Source: Cepaea nemoralis
Taxonomy: Eukaryota; Mollusca; Gastropoda; Stylommatophora; Helicidae
Length of the DNA stretch: 64,000 nt
Reading direction: 5' to 3'
Assembly: GCA_014155875.1 (NCBI GenBank)
Contig: JACEFZ010014488.1
Coordinates: forward strand, 124,001 to 188,000
The position numbers were made by a program, and so were the translations under genes. The first letter of the stretch is position 1. Every line of letters begins with the position of its first letter. The notes below the pieces were generated by a model. The model made no database searches. It worked only from the letters and a program-made list of their open reading frames with translations, and was not told the origin of the DNA. Positions 13,483 to 57,364 of the stretch are shown one piece after another.

Positions 13483-13620
13483 AAACGCAAGTCGTGAGAC
13501 TAACAACGGAAGTCAGAGAAATAAATATGTATCCACATACATGCAGAACGAAAGAGTATATATACAGGGAATTCTAGAAAAGTCCTGACTAAAGACGGGT
13601 TAAATTCTAAAAATGGGCTA

Positions 13621-46159
<32,539 letters not shown>

Positions 46160-46360
46160 AATTTACATTGAAGGATCTGTGCGTGGTCATAAAACATTGG
46201 AAATCAGGCGAAGAACGAAGAATGGATTTAGGGCTGGCTGCCGACTTTCCTCACGCAATTTCAGGGATTCCTCCTTACGTAATGGTCACGTGTTTCCGGG
46301 GAACGCAGTGTCCAATGGGAGGGAGGAAATACTGAAACTGGAAATACGTCATGGCACATA
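46160..46360 (-). promoter_or_regulatory. S6K 5' UTR and likely TATA-less promoter
   Basis: The 200 bases before the start codon are free of the repeats that fill the rest of the locus. They hold CACGTG (46287-46292), an ETS-like TTTCCGG (46293-46299), CCAAT (46312-46316) and a CRE-like TACGTCA (46345-46351). No TATA box is evident. The transcription start is not determined, and single motif matches are weak evidence. Confidence 0.4.
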
Positions 46361-46584
46361 ATGTCTATTTATATTTTACACTAGGAAATTAACCAGGGAC
46401 TGGGACTTTACCCAACATTAATGATTGGCTATTAGAGAGCAGGAAGAAAGTGTAGCAACACGTACACAGCTAGGAAAGTAATAAGGATGGGGAAACCCAT
46501 GAGTCTTTCACATTAAACGAAAAGTGTGCACATGTCTTGGGTATTTTTTCTTCTTCCACCTACTCCTCCTCGGCTTCTTCTTCA

Positions 46585-46680
46585 CCCCCCCCCCCCCCCC
46601 CCCCCGCCATTTCTTTTTCTTCTTCTTCTTCTTCTTCTTCTTCTTCTTCTTCTTCTTCTTCTTCTTCTTCTTCTTCTTCT
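46585..46680. repeat. Poly(C) and (CTT)n upstream of S6K
   Basis: About 19 C followed by about 22 TTC triplets. Encodes Ser or Glu runs in spurious ORFs. Confidence 0.95.
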
Positions 46681-46848
46681 TGGGTATTGATGAGATTTAG
46701 TCTGCACATGTGTTTAAATAACCGAGAGACACCCGCCAATCTAACAGGGTGGTCGCAAGTAGTATTTGGGACTCTTTGCTTGTTGTTGAAGATAAGGGCA
46801 GAGCGCATATAGGAATATCCCGAGTGATGTGATTTATGTTTTTTACTC

Positions 46849-46925
46849 AACTAATGACGATTGCCTGGAAAAGGATAATGAAAGTAGAACATTACATAAT
46901 ACAACTATAAGCGTGGAGTGTCGCG
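46849..46925 (+). mobile_element. Short fragment of the second LINE family
   Basis: CTAATGACGATTGCCTGGAA and the next 50 bases align with 41876-41940, then diverge. Confidence 0.5.
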
Positions 46926-47043
46926 GCCGGACATCTCACATGAGCATCGGAGTCTCGCGTGAAATAATATTTATTTTTCTGCCTTCTCCTTGCTCTCTTC
47001 CAATTAGTTTTGAGAGTTGTCACCATGTCCTATGAATTATTCC

Positions 47044-47157
47044 TGCTAACAACATGCCAACTACTGAGCGTAATCCTACCAAGAAATCAACAATCAGCTG
47101 AAAGATGCTGATGCTGACAGCGATGTCCTGTAAAGGATATGCGAACAAACAAACAAA
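47044..47157 (+). mobile_element. SINE family 4 tail fragment
   Basis: CAACTACTGAGCGTAATCCT to GGATATGCGAACAAAC, with an (AAAC)n end. Confidence 0.65.
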
Positions 47158-47379
47158 AACCATGCCCCAAAAGCTTGACTTTCTGCGTCTAATTTCTCTA
47201 ATCAATTTGCGGTGAAGGATTTTCTCATTAATTGTTCAGTTTTCTGCGCATTTTCCCTAGTACCCTCTTGTATTGCTATTAGATGCTTCTCGTCGTGTCC
47301 GCTTATAGCCCATGTTTGACATGCAAACTGGCAAATATTAGGTTAATTTTCGTGCCAAGGCATGCGAGTGTACATGGAG

Positions 47380-48165
47380 ATTAGCAGGTTGACAGGCTTG
47401 CAGGTAAGGCTACTGTGGAGGGTGGACGAGCCATGGACATGGTTGATATAATGAATGCTCTACGAGAAGTAAGACGTCTACGAGAACCAAGTGATGACTG
47501 TCAATCTACAACTGTGGAAGTGATGGCAGTAACACAGGCTTTCATATGGCTGGAATCACAGCATTATACCAACGTGTGTGTACTAAGTGATTCAATGAGC
47601 ATGATTCAGAAGGTTGAAGCTGGATCTGTACGTAGACAGTGGACTGAATCGCTGCAGAAGTCTGTTGTCCGTAAAGTCACCTTCATTTTCGTCCCGGGAC
47701 ATGCGGGAGTCGAGGGAAATGAACGAACTGATAAACTGGCTGGCTCTGCACCCTCTGTAGACGGCCAGCCCATGGATCGTGCCGATGTTATTAACATCCT
47801 TAAAGAGATGGCGAGAACAGAGGACTTTGACGTCAGTAATTCCACATCGCTGTCCAGGATGAAAGACTTGGGAGTAAGAGCTGGCACGGCCAGACACGAG
47901 AGGTACATCGGGAAAACGAGGTGCCTCGTCATCTAGCACAGAACTGGCACTATTAGCCACCGAACGCTGATGCATATGCTGGGGGAGGATCTGAGCACCT
48001 ATGAACCTGTCCGGAGTGCAATGATTGATAGATTTAGGAACCTGACATCACAGCATTCGGGGCATTCCCATAAGCGCTCCGTCCCCATCCTCAGAAGCCA
48101 GCGAAGAGTTCCAACCCCAATAGTACCAGTAGCAATCTGATTATATGTGCGTCTCGCCTATCCTC
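47380..48165 (+). mobile_element. LINE fragment C: chimeric RNase H region and C-terminal tail
   Basis: Opens with the end of an RNase H domain (DRLAGKATVEGG, then MVDIMNALREVR). At CAATCTACAACT it jumps to a second RNase H from its Glu motif: TVEVMAVTQAF, VCVLSDSMSM, VPGHAGVEGNERTDKLAG. The tail reads HRTLMHMLGEDLSTYEPVRS, in a shifted frame after a stop. The RT domain is missing. The direct repeat of RNase H ends suggests recombination or template switching between two elements. Confidence 0.78.
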
Positions 48166-48169
48166 TAAG

Positions 48170-48960
48170 CGTCGAGCATCGGCCAGATCCCCTCGTCACT
48201 CCACGCTTGTCAGCATTCTTGCCAGACCATGGTGATCCATTTGCTCCTCGACGGTGTACACGTGCTCCCACAAGGCCGCAACCACGTCTGCCTTATCATG
48301 CATCAATACTCCACCAAGTTTTGCAGAGCCAGCCAGTCTGTCTGCCTGTTCATTCCCCAACACACCAGCATGCCCTGGAGAAAAGATCCAGACGATGCTT
48401 GCCACCTGTGACTTCCGAAGCGAAGCAAGCCACTCGGCACGAAGCTTGCCTGTCCTCACCCTACTCAGCATGCTTTCTGAGTCAGTTACAATCACGATGT
48501 GTGTGTGTGTGTGTGTGTGTATCGTATTCTCCATCCAGCGGAAAGCTGCACTGACTGCCTCCACCTCCATTCTTAAGCTAGATGTTGTGGTATCATATGC
48601 CAGGCGCTCCTGCACCAAACGTCGACCATTATTAGCCTTTGCCAAAAAAACCCAGGCACTTCTACTACCTCTCAACACCGAACCATCTGTGTAGATAATC
48701 ATATCACCCGGATGAGCATTATCCTGAATTATTTGCTGGTTTTCCACTTCCGTGGCCCCTGCTGGCCATTCCCTGCACTCCAGGCTCAATGTGATTATAA
48801 CTCTGCACAAGTCTGACTGCTCTGCTGGCATTCTGACCCACTCCTCTCCTCGCCTAATGTTCTCCAAGGGGCACACCTGTCTGATCGTATCCTCCGCCTG
48901 AGCCATCCATGATTTCCCTCTTATCGGAGTGCAATGAAGATACCCCAACTGATAATTAAT
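48170..48960 (-). mobile_element. LINE fragment D with intact RNase H ORF
   Basis: One open frame (48948-48196) carries all RNase H residues: IIYTDGSV (Asp), MEVEAVSAAF (Glu), IVTDSESML (Asp), SPGHAGVLGNEQADRLAG (His and Asp). In retrotransposons this domain removes RNA from the RNA-DNA hybrid. No RT domain is present. A (GT)n microsatellite at 48498-48520 lies inside the frame and codes for alternating His-Thr between the Glu and Asp motifs. It meets fragment C tail to tail. Confidence 0.8.
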
Positions 48961-48964
48961 ATGT

Positions 48965-49165
48965 GATAACTATGGTCACACTGCGAGAACAGCAAGTTAA
49001 AAGAAGTGTGGCCAAAGAAAAACAATATGCAGGAAGCCAAAGAAGATTAATAAACCAACACAGAACACTGAACATGCTGCGGGATTTACCGAGAGGGGAT
49101 CTGGGCACTTATGGGCTGAATGGTTCGATGTATAATGACGATGATTTGTTGACTAACTAACTATT
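48965..49165 (+). mobile_element. LINE 3' end fragment E
   Basis: Reads LREQQVKRSVAKEKQYAGSQ, then the 3' terminus ending GTTGACTAACTAACTA. It matches fragments A and B and gives the shared 3' end of the family. Confidence 0.72.
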
Positions 49166-49735
49166 GCTGTATAGGTGTTATATAGCACTGGACCACTCTT
49201 TTTCTCTCTGCAGTTGACATCTTTTGATTATCCAGCATGTTGTCCATCTTGCAAAAGGCTACTCTTGCCATTGCGATTCTTAATTTAATGCCCACAACGC
49301 ACCTTCCACTTAACGTGTTATGACTATTCCGAGATAGTTGATAGTTGTACGGATTCACTTGTTGAAGAGTTTTCCCACTTACTTGGAAGGTACATTATGA
49401 TATTTCTTTTTTTTCTGGTAGAGATCTGGGTTACGATCAGCACGAAAGCGCATCCTTGCTGACCAACAGCGAATATCTTACATATTGATGCGCCGACCTG
49501 TTGATGGGAGCCTACAGATAAATTGTGTATTTATCTGTTATATCTTTAATTATCTACAGCACAATAGTTTCAGGTACGGACAGTAGATAAAAGATACGCT
49601 ATCATTTAATGTATTACATAAATCAAGTGCCTGCTCCACAGTCAAGGTTGACTGCAATGGATCACCAAATTTTCTGCCTTTCGCTGTGGAGACGCCGAGT
49701 CAACATCAGCTTACTGCTACGTGATTCTGTCTTCC
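49166..49735. other. Gene-free stretch
   Basis: A short segment GGTTGACTGCAATGGATCAC (49649) resembles 19691-19715; otherwise nothing recognised. Confidence 0.4.
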
Positions 49736-50260
49736 TACACTCTCCTATCTTTGGGTGATGTCTCGCCGCCTTTATCTCCATTTAGCTCTTACTTACACTT
49801 GCCTCCCTTTTTGGTAATGTCTCTTCACTTTTATCGCCATTTACCTCTTTCTAGCATACCTTTTTGATAATGGCTACCCACCTTTATCTTCATTTAACTC
49901 TTTCTTGCCTACCTTTTTAGTAATGTCTCTCCACTTTTATCTTCGGTTAGCCTCCCTTTTTGAGAATGTCTCTCTACCTTTATCGCCATTTAGCTCTTAC
50001 TTGCCTCCCTTTTTGGTGATGTCTCTCCACTTTCAACTGCGCTTAGCTCTTACTTGATTACCTTTTTGGTAATGTCTCCTCACTTTTATCTCCGTTTAGC
50101 TCTTACTTACCTCCTTGTTTTGGCAATGTCCCTCAACCTTTATCTCCATTTAGCCCTTCTCGACTCCCTTTTTGGTAATCTCTCTCCACTTTTATCTCCG
50201 TTTAGCTCTTACTTGCATCCTTTTGGGGTAATATATTCCCACTTTTATCTCCGTTTAGCT
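49736..50260. repeat. Minisatellite of about 55 bp, about 9 copies
   Basis: CCTTTTTGGTAATGTCTCTC and CACTTTTATCTCCGTTTAGC motifs. Confidence 0.85.
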
Positions 50261-50395
50261 TCCTTCAATATTTCCCAACATGTTTATAAAAAATTGCTAT
50301 CTCTTTCAATGCGGCTACACACGTGATTTGTCTCACTGTGTCCCCCAATAGCTCACTTTGTACTCTCACCATCTCCCGGACTACTATATATTTCT

Positions 50396-50790
50396 GGTAG
50401 CCGCGGTAGCGTAGTAGCTAGACGCTTGTCGCCCGCCCTAGTAGTCATGGTTTCAATACCGCCCCAGTAGTCATGACTTCGATACCCAAGGGGGGTGTAT
50501 TCGAATTTCAAAAATTAACCTAGGCTCCCAGTTCGATGCCGGCTCCGTGGCGAAGGGCTTACGCATACAATTTGTAATCCCGCAGACCGCGTTCGAAACA
50601 CAGCTGCGGGCGGTTTTGAAGCAGACCGTCTTGCGATGGTTTCCATACAATAGTATGAGTGCCGGTCGTTCACATAGCAATGGCAAACTAGTGAACGTAA
50701 TCTTGCCCAGGAATCACAAACAGCCCCCCCCCCCCCCAAAAAAAAAAATGCTGGGGTTGATTGCTACGTCCTGTAAAAAGCTATGCAACT
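50396..50790 (+). mobile_element. Two tRNA-like heads followed by family 4 tail
   Basis: First block 50396-50510: GTAGCCGCGGTAGCGTAGTA with a repeated TAGTCATG segment. Second block from about 50535: GGCTCCGTGGCGAAGGGCTT, B-box GCGTTCGAAAC, then the tail AGCAATGGCAAACTAGTGAA, interrupted by poly(C)/poly(A), ending GCTATGCAACTAAC. Confidence 0.68.
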
Positions 50791-50857
50791 AACTTTTTAA
50801 CCAGGTTAACCCAGCTTAACATGGGTACAGGTACTATCTTGGGAAGTAAACGTGGAA

Positions 50858-50860
<3 letters not shown>

Positions 50861-50921
<61 letters not shown>

Positions 50922-50945
50922 CCCCCCCCCCCCCCCCCCCCCCAC
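50861..50945. repeat. (CT)n and poly(C)
   Basis: About 55 bases of (CT)n followed by more than 20 C, next to the 57-bp satellite. Confidence 0.95.
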
Positions 50946-51002
50946 CCCATCCCCATCACTGAGCGTGAAAGTTCCTGTACATACATACTTCACCCAATTT
51001 TC

Positions 51003-53886
51003 TAAACGGTGTGAAATGTCCCAGGTTTCAGCATCCATACCCTGATATTGTAAGTACGGTAAACGGTGTGAAATGTCCCAGGTTTCAGCATCCATGCCCT
51101 GGTATTGTAAGCACGGTAAAAAAAAAATGTTTGCATATCCTTTACAGGATATTGCTGTCAACATCATCTTTCAGCTGATTGTTGATTTCTTGGCAAGATT
51201 ACGCTCAGTAGTTTGCCATTGCTTGTAAGCACGGTAAACGGTGTGAAATGTCCCAGGTTTCAGCATCCATGCACTGATATTGTAAGCACGGTAAACGGTG
51301 TGAAATGTCCCAGGTTTCAGCATCCATGTCCTGATATTGTAAGCACGGTAAACGGTGTGAAATGTCCCAAGTCTCAGCATCCATACCCTGATATTGTAAG
51401 CACGGTAAACGGTGTGAAATGTCCCAGGTTTCAGCATCCATGCCCTGATATTGTAAGCACGGTAAACGGTGTGAAATGTCACAGGTTTCAGCATCCATGT
51501 CCTGGTATTGTAAGCACGGTAAACGGTGTGGAATGTCCCAGGTTTCAGCATCCATGTCCTGATATTGTAAGCACGGTAAACGGTGTGGAATGTCCCAGGT
51601 TTCAGCATCCATGCCCTGATATTGTAAGCACGGTAAACGGTGTGGAATGTCCCAGGTTTCAGCATCCATGTCCTGATATTGTAAGCACGGTAAACGGTGT
51701 GGAATGTCCCAGGTTTCAGCATCCATGTCCTGGTACTGTAAGCACGGTAAACATTGTGAAATGTCCCAGGTTTCAGCATCCATACCCTGATATTGTAAGC
51801 ACGGTAAACGGTGTGAAATGTCCCAGGTTTCAGCATCCATGTCCTGATATTGTAAGCACGGTAAACGGTGTGGAATGTCCCAGGTTTCAGCATCCATGTC
51901 CTGATATTGTAAGCACGGTAAACGGTGTGGAATGTCCAGGTTTCAGCATCCATGTCCTGGTACTGTAAGCACGGTAAACGGTGTGAAATGTCCCAGGTTT
52001 CAGCATCCATGCCCTGATATTGTAAGCACGGTAAACGGTGTGAAATGTCACAGGTCTCAGCATCCATGTCCTGGTATTGTAAGCACGGTAAACATTGTGC
52101 AATGTCCCAGGTTTCAGCATCCATACCCTGATATTGTAAGCACGGTAAACGGTGTGAAATGTCCCAGGTTTCAGCATCCATGCCCTGATATTGTAAGCAC
52201 GGTAAACGGTTTGAAATGTCCCAGGGTTTTTAGCATCCATAGCCTGATATTGTAAGCACGGTAAACGGTGTGAAATTTCACAGGTTTCAGCATCCATGTC
52301 CTGGTATTGTAAGCACGGTAAACATTGTGAAATGTCCCAGGGTTTTAGCATCCATACCCTGATATTGTAAGCACGGTAAAACGGTGTGAAATGTCCCAGG
52401 TTTCAAACATCCATGCCCTGATATTGTAAGCACGGTAAACGGTGTGAAATGTCACAGGTTTCAGCATCCATGTCCTGGTACTGTAAGCACGGTAAACGGT
52501 GTGAAATGTCCCAGGTTTCAGCATCCATGCCCTGATATTGTAAGCACGGTAAACGGTGTGAAATGTCACAGGTTTCAGCATCATGCCCTGATATTGTAAG
52601 CACGGTAAACGGTGTGAAATGTCACAGGTCTCAGCATCCATGTCCTGGTATTGTAAGCACGGTAAACATTGTGCAATGTCCCAGGTTTCAGCATCCATAC
52701 CCTGATATTGTAAGCACGGTAAACGGTGTGAAATGTCCCAGGTTTCAGCATCCATGCCCTGATATTGTAAGCACGGTAAACGGTTTGAAATGTCCCAGGT
52801 TTCAGCATCCATACCCTGATATTGTAAGCACGGTAAACGGTGTGAAATGTCCCAGGTTTCAGCATCCATGCCCTGGTACTGTAAGCACGGTAAATGGTGT
52901 GAAATGTCCCAGGTTTCAGCATCCATGCCCTGGTACTGTAAGCACGGTAAATGGTGTGAAATGACCCAGGTTTCAGCATCCATGTCCTGGTATTGAAAGC
53001 AAGGTAAACATTGTGAAATGTCCCAGGTTTCAGCATCCATACCCTGATATTGTAAGCACGGTAAACGGTATGAAATGTCCCAGGTTTCAGCATCCATAGC
53101 CTGATATTGTAAGCACGGTAAACAATGTGAAATTTCACAGGTTTCAGCATCCATGTCCTGGTATTGTAAGCACGGTAAACATTGTGAAATGTCCCAGGTT
53201 TCAGCATCCATACCCTGATATTGTAAGCACGGTAAACGGTGTGAAATGTCCCAGGTTTCAGCATCCATGCCCTGATATTGTAAGCACGGTAAACGGTATG
53301 AAATGTCCCAGGTTTCAGCATCCATAGCCTGATATTGTAAGCACGGTAAACGGTGTGAAATTTCACAGGTTTCAGCATCCATGTCCTGGTATTGTAAGCA
53401 CGGTAAACATTGTGAAATGTCCCAGGTTTCAGCATCCATACCCTGATATTGTAAGCACGGTAAACGGTGTGAAATGTCCCAGGTTTCAGCATCCATGCCC
53501 TGATATTGTAAGCACGGTAAACGGTGTGAAATGTCACAGGTTTCAGCATCCATGTCCTGGTACTGTAAGCACGGTAAACGGTGTGAAATGTCCCAGGTTT
53601 CAGCATCCATGCCCTGATATTGTAAGCACGGTAAACGGTGTGAAATGTCACAGGTTTCAGCATCCATGTCCTGGTATTGTAAGCACGGTAAACATTGTGA
53701 AATGTCCCAGGTTTCAGCATCCATACCCTGGTATTGTAAGCACGGTAAACGGTGTGAAATGTCCCAGGTTTCAGCATCCATGCCCTGGTACTGTAAGCAC
53801 GGTAAACGGTGTGAAATGTCCCAGGTTTCAGCATCCATGTCCTGGTACTGTAAGCACGGTAAACGGTGTGAAATGTCCCAGGTTTC
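51003..53886. repeat. 57-bp satellite, main block, about 48 copies
   Basis: Unit GGTAAACGGTGTGAAATGTC, CCAGGTTTCAGCATCCATGC, CCTGATATTGTAAGCAC. Sub-variants (CATTGTG, GGTTTG, CTGGTACTG) recur in a fixed order over several units, so there is a higher-order structure. Interrupted by one SINE tail. Confidence 0.96.
51121..51222 (-). mobile_element. 5'-truncated SINE 4 tail inside the 57-bp satellite
   Basis: Minus strand AGCAATGGCAAACTACTGAG to GGATATGCAAACA. Flanked by TTGTAAGCACGGTAAA at 51105-51120 and 51223-51238, a 16-bp target duplication cut from a satellite unit. The insertion is therefore younger than that unit. Confidence 0.8.
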
Positions 53887-54629
53887 TTCTTCTTCTTCTT
53901 CGTTCATCCGGAGTTTTTTTCCGGATGTGACTGCGTTGTGCCTGTTTGCAGCAGAGCTGCGTTCTTGCGCCGTTAGGCCGACACATCCGACTTCTGCGGG
54001 CATTTGTTGACCGGGTTAACCTTCCCGGGGGTTTCTTAGGACGTTTGACTCTCACTGTTGTGGTGTTATCCCCCATCCCAGCTGGTCCATATAGAACAGC
54101 CAAAGATCCTGGTCAGCCCTCAAGGGAAGGCAGGGGCAGACCATGGGCATTCCCCGCCATCCAAGGAGGCTTCCATACTTGCAGAGCCGACACATAGCGC
54201 TCTGGTACTGGGCTCACCCAAGGAATCGTCACGTCCTGCACATGGCTGCTTAGCCTCACTTCCGTATATTGGGCCTTCCGTTCACCATAGGCTGTTCTTC
54301 CGGAAACCAGAAGTATGCAGTCTGCAGATGACATCCACACAGTGAGCTTTCGATTCGGACTTTCCATGTAATGGATTTGCTAGCCAAGCAATATTCCATT
54401 CATGCCACTAGGACACTTTTCCACCTTTTATGAAGCCCACACAATGGCTTTTGATTCGGACTTTCCACGTAATGGATTTGCTATCCAAGCAATATTCCAT
54501 TTCGTGCCACTAGGACACTTTTCCACCTTTATGAAGCCCACACAGCGAGCTTTCGATTTGGACTTTCCACATAATGGATTTGCTATCCAAGCAATATTCC
54601 ATTTCATGCCTCTGGGTCTTCATGCACCT
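53887..54629. mobile_element. Retroelement-like insert interrupting the 57-bp satellite
   Basis: Non-satellite DNA. The minus strand has coding-like stretches around 54000-54360 (VKRPKKPPGRLTRSTNARRS; VQDVTIPWVSPVPERYVSAL) that I cannot assign. From 54340 to 54615 a unit of about 100 bases (CAAGCAATATTCCATTTCAT) is present about 2.7 times. Confidence 0.5.
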
Positions 54630-54817
54630 TTAAATGTCAACCTGTATATAGTTAAAGTAATTTGCGGTCAACTTTAGCTTGTTGATATCTCCATAGAGCT
54701 TGTCCTCAAATGAAGCAGGTGTGGGCCAAAATATCTTTCTCTGTTCTGCATACGTTGGGCAATCCTGCAGCAAATGTTTTGCTGTCATTTTTCCAGTTCT
54801 ACAATTACATTCATCGT
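54630..54817 (-). mobile_element. LINE C-terminal zinc-motif fragment inside the 57-bp satellite
   Basis: The minus strand reads ECNCRTGKMTAKHLLQDCPT, then IFWPTPASFEDKLYGDINKL and a stop. This is the C-x-C...H...C tail found after RNase H in many invertebrate LINEs. It joins directly to a satellite unit at 54817. Confidence 0.75.
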
Positions 54818-54955
54818 CCCAGGTTTCAGTATCCATGCCCTGATATTGTAAGCACGGTAAACGGTGTGAAATGTCACAGGTTTCAGCATCCATGTCCTGA
54901 TATTGTAAGCACGGTAAACATTGTGAAATGTCACAGGTTTCAGCATCCATACCGG
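54817..54955. repeat. 57-bp satellite, small middle block
   Basis: Two and a half units between two inserts. Confidence 0.93.
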
Positions 54956-55290
54956 GACGCAGAGGTGTTTCCAAGGCACCAGGGCCGGGTTATATACTGG
55001 CCAAGACCTATTGACGCGTCCTCGTCGAGCGTCCTGGGCAACAGGTCCCTTCGGGGTCCTGGCTGAAGTCAATAGGATCGTCGATTCTTCCGAAGTCTGA
55101 GAGTGTCTGCCTGTATGGCGAGGAACCACCAGTCTGCACACCAATAAGCCAGACATGGGACAACGGATACTCACGCAAAACTCAGGTCCTGTATGACATC
55201 ACACTGATGTTGGACGACAGGATGTCTTCATCCGACATACAGGACTTTGCGCTGGAGCTCAAGCCAACGAACGCAAGCAAGCAAGCAAGC
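54956..55290. mobile_element. Second insert in the 57-bp satellite
   Basis: Non-satellite DNA between two blocks of the array. The minus strand reads RTPKGPVAQDARRGRVNRSW, coding-like but unassigned. It ends in (GCAA)n at 55272-55297, where the array resumes. Confidence 0.45.
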
Positions 55291-55291
55291 A

Positions 55292-56128
55292 AGCAAGCAT
55301 CCATACCCTGATATTGTAAGCACGGTAAACATTGTGAAATGTCCCAGGTTTCAGCATCCATACCCTGATATTGTAAGCACGGTAAACGGTGTGAAATGTT
55401 CCAGGTTTCAGCATCCATGCCCTGATATTGTAAGCACGGTAAACGGTGTGAAATGTCCCAGGTTTCAGCATCCATGCCCTGGTACTGTAAGCACGGTAAA
55501 TGGTGTGAAATGTCCCAGGTTTCAGCATCCATGCCCTGATATTGTAAGCACGGTAAACGGTGTGAAATGTCCCAGGTTTCAGCATCCATGTCCTGGTACT
55601 GTAAGCACGGTAAACGGTGTGAAATGTCCCAGGTTTCAGCATCCATGCCCTGATATTGTAAGCACGGTAAACGGTGTGAAATGTCACAGGTTTCAGCATC
55701 CATGTCCTGGTATTGTAAGCACGGTAAACATTGTGAAATGTCCCAGGTTTCAGCATCCATACCCTGATATTGTAAGCACGGTAAATGGTGTGAAATGTCA
55801 CAGGTTTCAGCATCCATGCCCTGATATTGTAAGCACGGTAAACGGTGTGAAATGTCCCAGGTTTCAGCATCCATACCCTGATATTGTAAGCACGGTAAAC
55901 GGTGTGAAATGTCCCAGGTTTCAGCATCCATGCCCTGTACTGTAAGCACGGTAAATGGTGTGAAATGTCCCAGGTTTCAGCATCCATGCCATGGTACTGT
56001 AAGCACGGTAAATGGTGTGAAATGTCCCAGGTTTCAGCATCCATACCCTGATATTGTAAGCACGGTAAACGGTGTGAAATGTTCCAGGTTTCAGCATCCA
56101 TGCTCTGATATTGTAAACATAGTAATAG
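55292..56128. repeat. 57-bp satellite, right block, about 15 copies
   Basis: Same unit as the main block; right edge at a diverged unit joined to SINE family 5. Confidence 0.95.
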
Positions 56129-56129
56129 A

Positions 56130-56390
56130 ACCTTTTCACGCCTTAAGGTACATAGGGCAAATGGTTCTAGATCCGTATTTATACACCAACCAGCTCTGGG
56201 GTGATGGGGTCATTATCTCGCCCGCCGCCTTTACTTCCAAGTTCAGTCTAGGCACCCATCCTAGGCTGGTTCTACCTGGGAATCCAGGTCAATTTTGAAA
56301 AAAATCCGAATTGGCCCAGCTGCGGATCGAACCCTTGACCTCTTGTACGGCAGGCTTAGTACGTTGTCACCAAGTTACCAATGCTCCCAA
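56130..56390 (-). mobile_element. SINE family 5 (tRNA-derived)
   Basis: Minus-strand head GGGAGCATTGGTAACTTGGT, B-box GGGTTCGATCC, then a body of about 200 bases ending at the satellite edge. Only one copy is in the window, so the family is inferred from the promoter boxes. Confidence 0.6.
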
Positions 56391-56394
56391 ATTA

Positions 56395-56520
56395 GTTGTC
56401 TATCCTTTTCAGGACGCCACAGTCAACCCCAGCATTGTTTGGATGTTACTGATTTCTTGGCAAATTTACGTTTAGTAGTTTGCCTTCGCTTTATGGACGG
56501 CCGACTCTCATACCATTGTT
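56395..56520 (-). mobile_element. SINE tail fragment, minus
   Basis: The minus strand keeps the family 4 layout (GAAGGCAAACTACTAAACGT, then AATGCTGGGGTTGACTGTGG), more diverged than other copies. Confidence 0.55.
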
Positions 56521-56734
56521 TGAAAACCAGCGCTATGTTGTCTGCTTCCAAATCATGTAGAGAATCAATTACAACTCCACTTGGCAGTCTATCCTTCCAT
56601 CACACACTCTCTTCCAGGTGTGATCAGCTTCTTCTGCCCTATACCTTCCGCTGGAGCGTAGGACTGAAATCAAAACCATACCAAGCCGTCCAGTCTATAA
56701 ATATGATAATCCTTTGACAGTAGTTTGTTATATA

Positions 56735-56840
56735 ACGCGTTGTGACGACAATAATCATATTGTGACGACAATAATCATATTGTGACGACATTATCATATT
56801 GTGACGACAATAATCATATTGTGACGACAATAATCATAAT
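56735..56840. repeat. 20-bp repeat, 5 copies
   Basis: TTGTGACGACAATAATCATA, including one copy that lacks AA. Confidence 0.92.
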
Positions 56841-57159
56841 GCTATTACTGATAACTTTTGGTGTTTACATGTGTCTATTGTATTTCCTAGTGGACAGAAC
56901 TTTCAATAAAATACCCGGAGAGCCTGCGGTGATTGCATGCCTGAAGGACCGCAATAGCCAGGATGCCAGAAACAAAATCCTTCTGGGGTCTTCCAGAGGC
57001 AAATGTTGACAGATTTCTTTAATTGATTAGTAGACCAGCAATTAAAATAGTAGGGTTTGTTCGTATTCTTCTTGGCATCCAGAAGTTCACAAGTGATGTA
57101 TCTACTTCACACTTACTTCACTGTCAAAGGAATATGATGTGCCTGATGTTATGTGTATC
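56841..57159. other. Gene-free stretch
   Basis: Short open frames only; none recognised. Confidence 0.4.
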
Positions 57160-57364
57160 CAAGCAACTAGATGCGGTGTGTATCCAAACATCCGTTATCC
57201 TAGCAACTAGATGGTGTGTGTATTCAGGTAGCTAGATGGTATATGGATCCAAACAACTGAATGGTATTTTTATCCAAACAACGAAATGGTGTTTTTATTC
57301 AAGCAACTAGATGGTGTTTTTATTCAAGCAACTAGATGGCATGTGGATATAAGCAACTGGAAAC

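Noticed and set aside
46537..46850. Ser-rich and Glu-rich ORFs upstream of S6K
   Set aside because: Products of poly(C) and (CTT)n.
52345..54003. 552-codon minus-strand ORF
   Set aside because: It is about 29 units of the 57-bp satellite; other frames are open as well, and no non-repeat coding domain is present.
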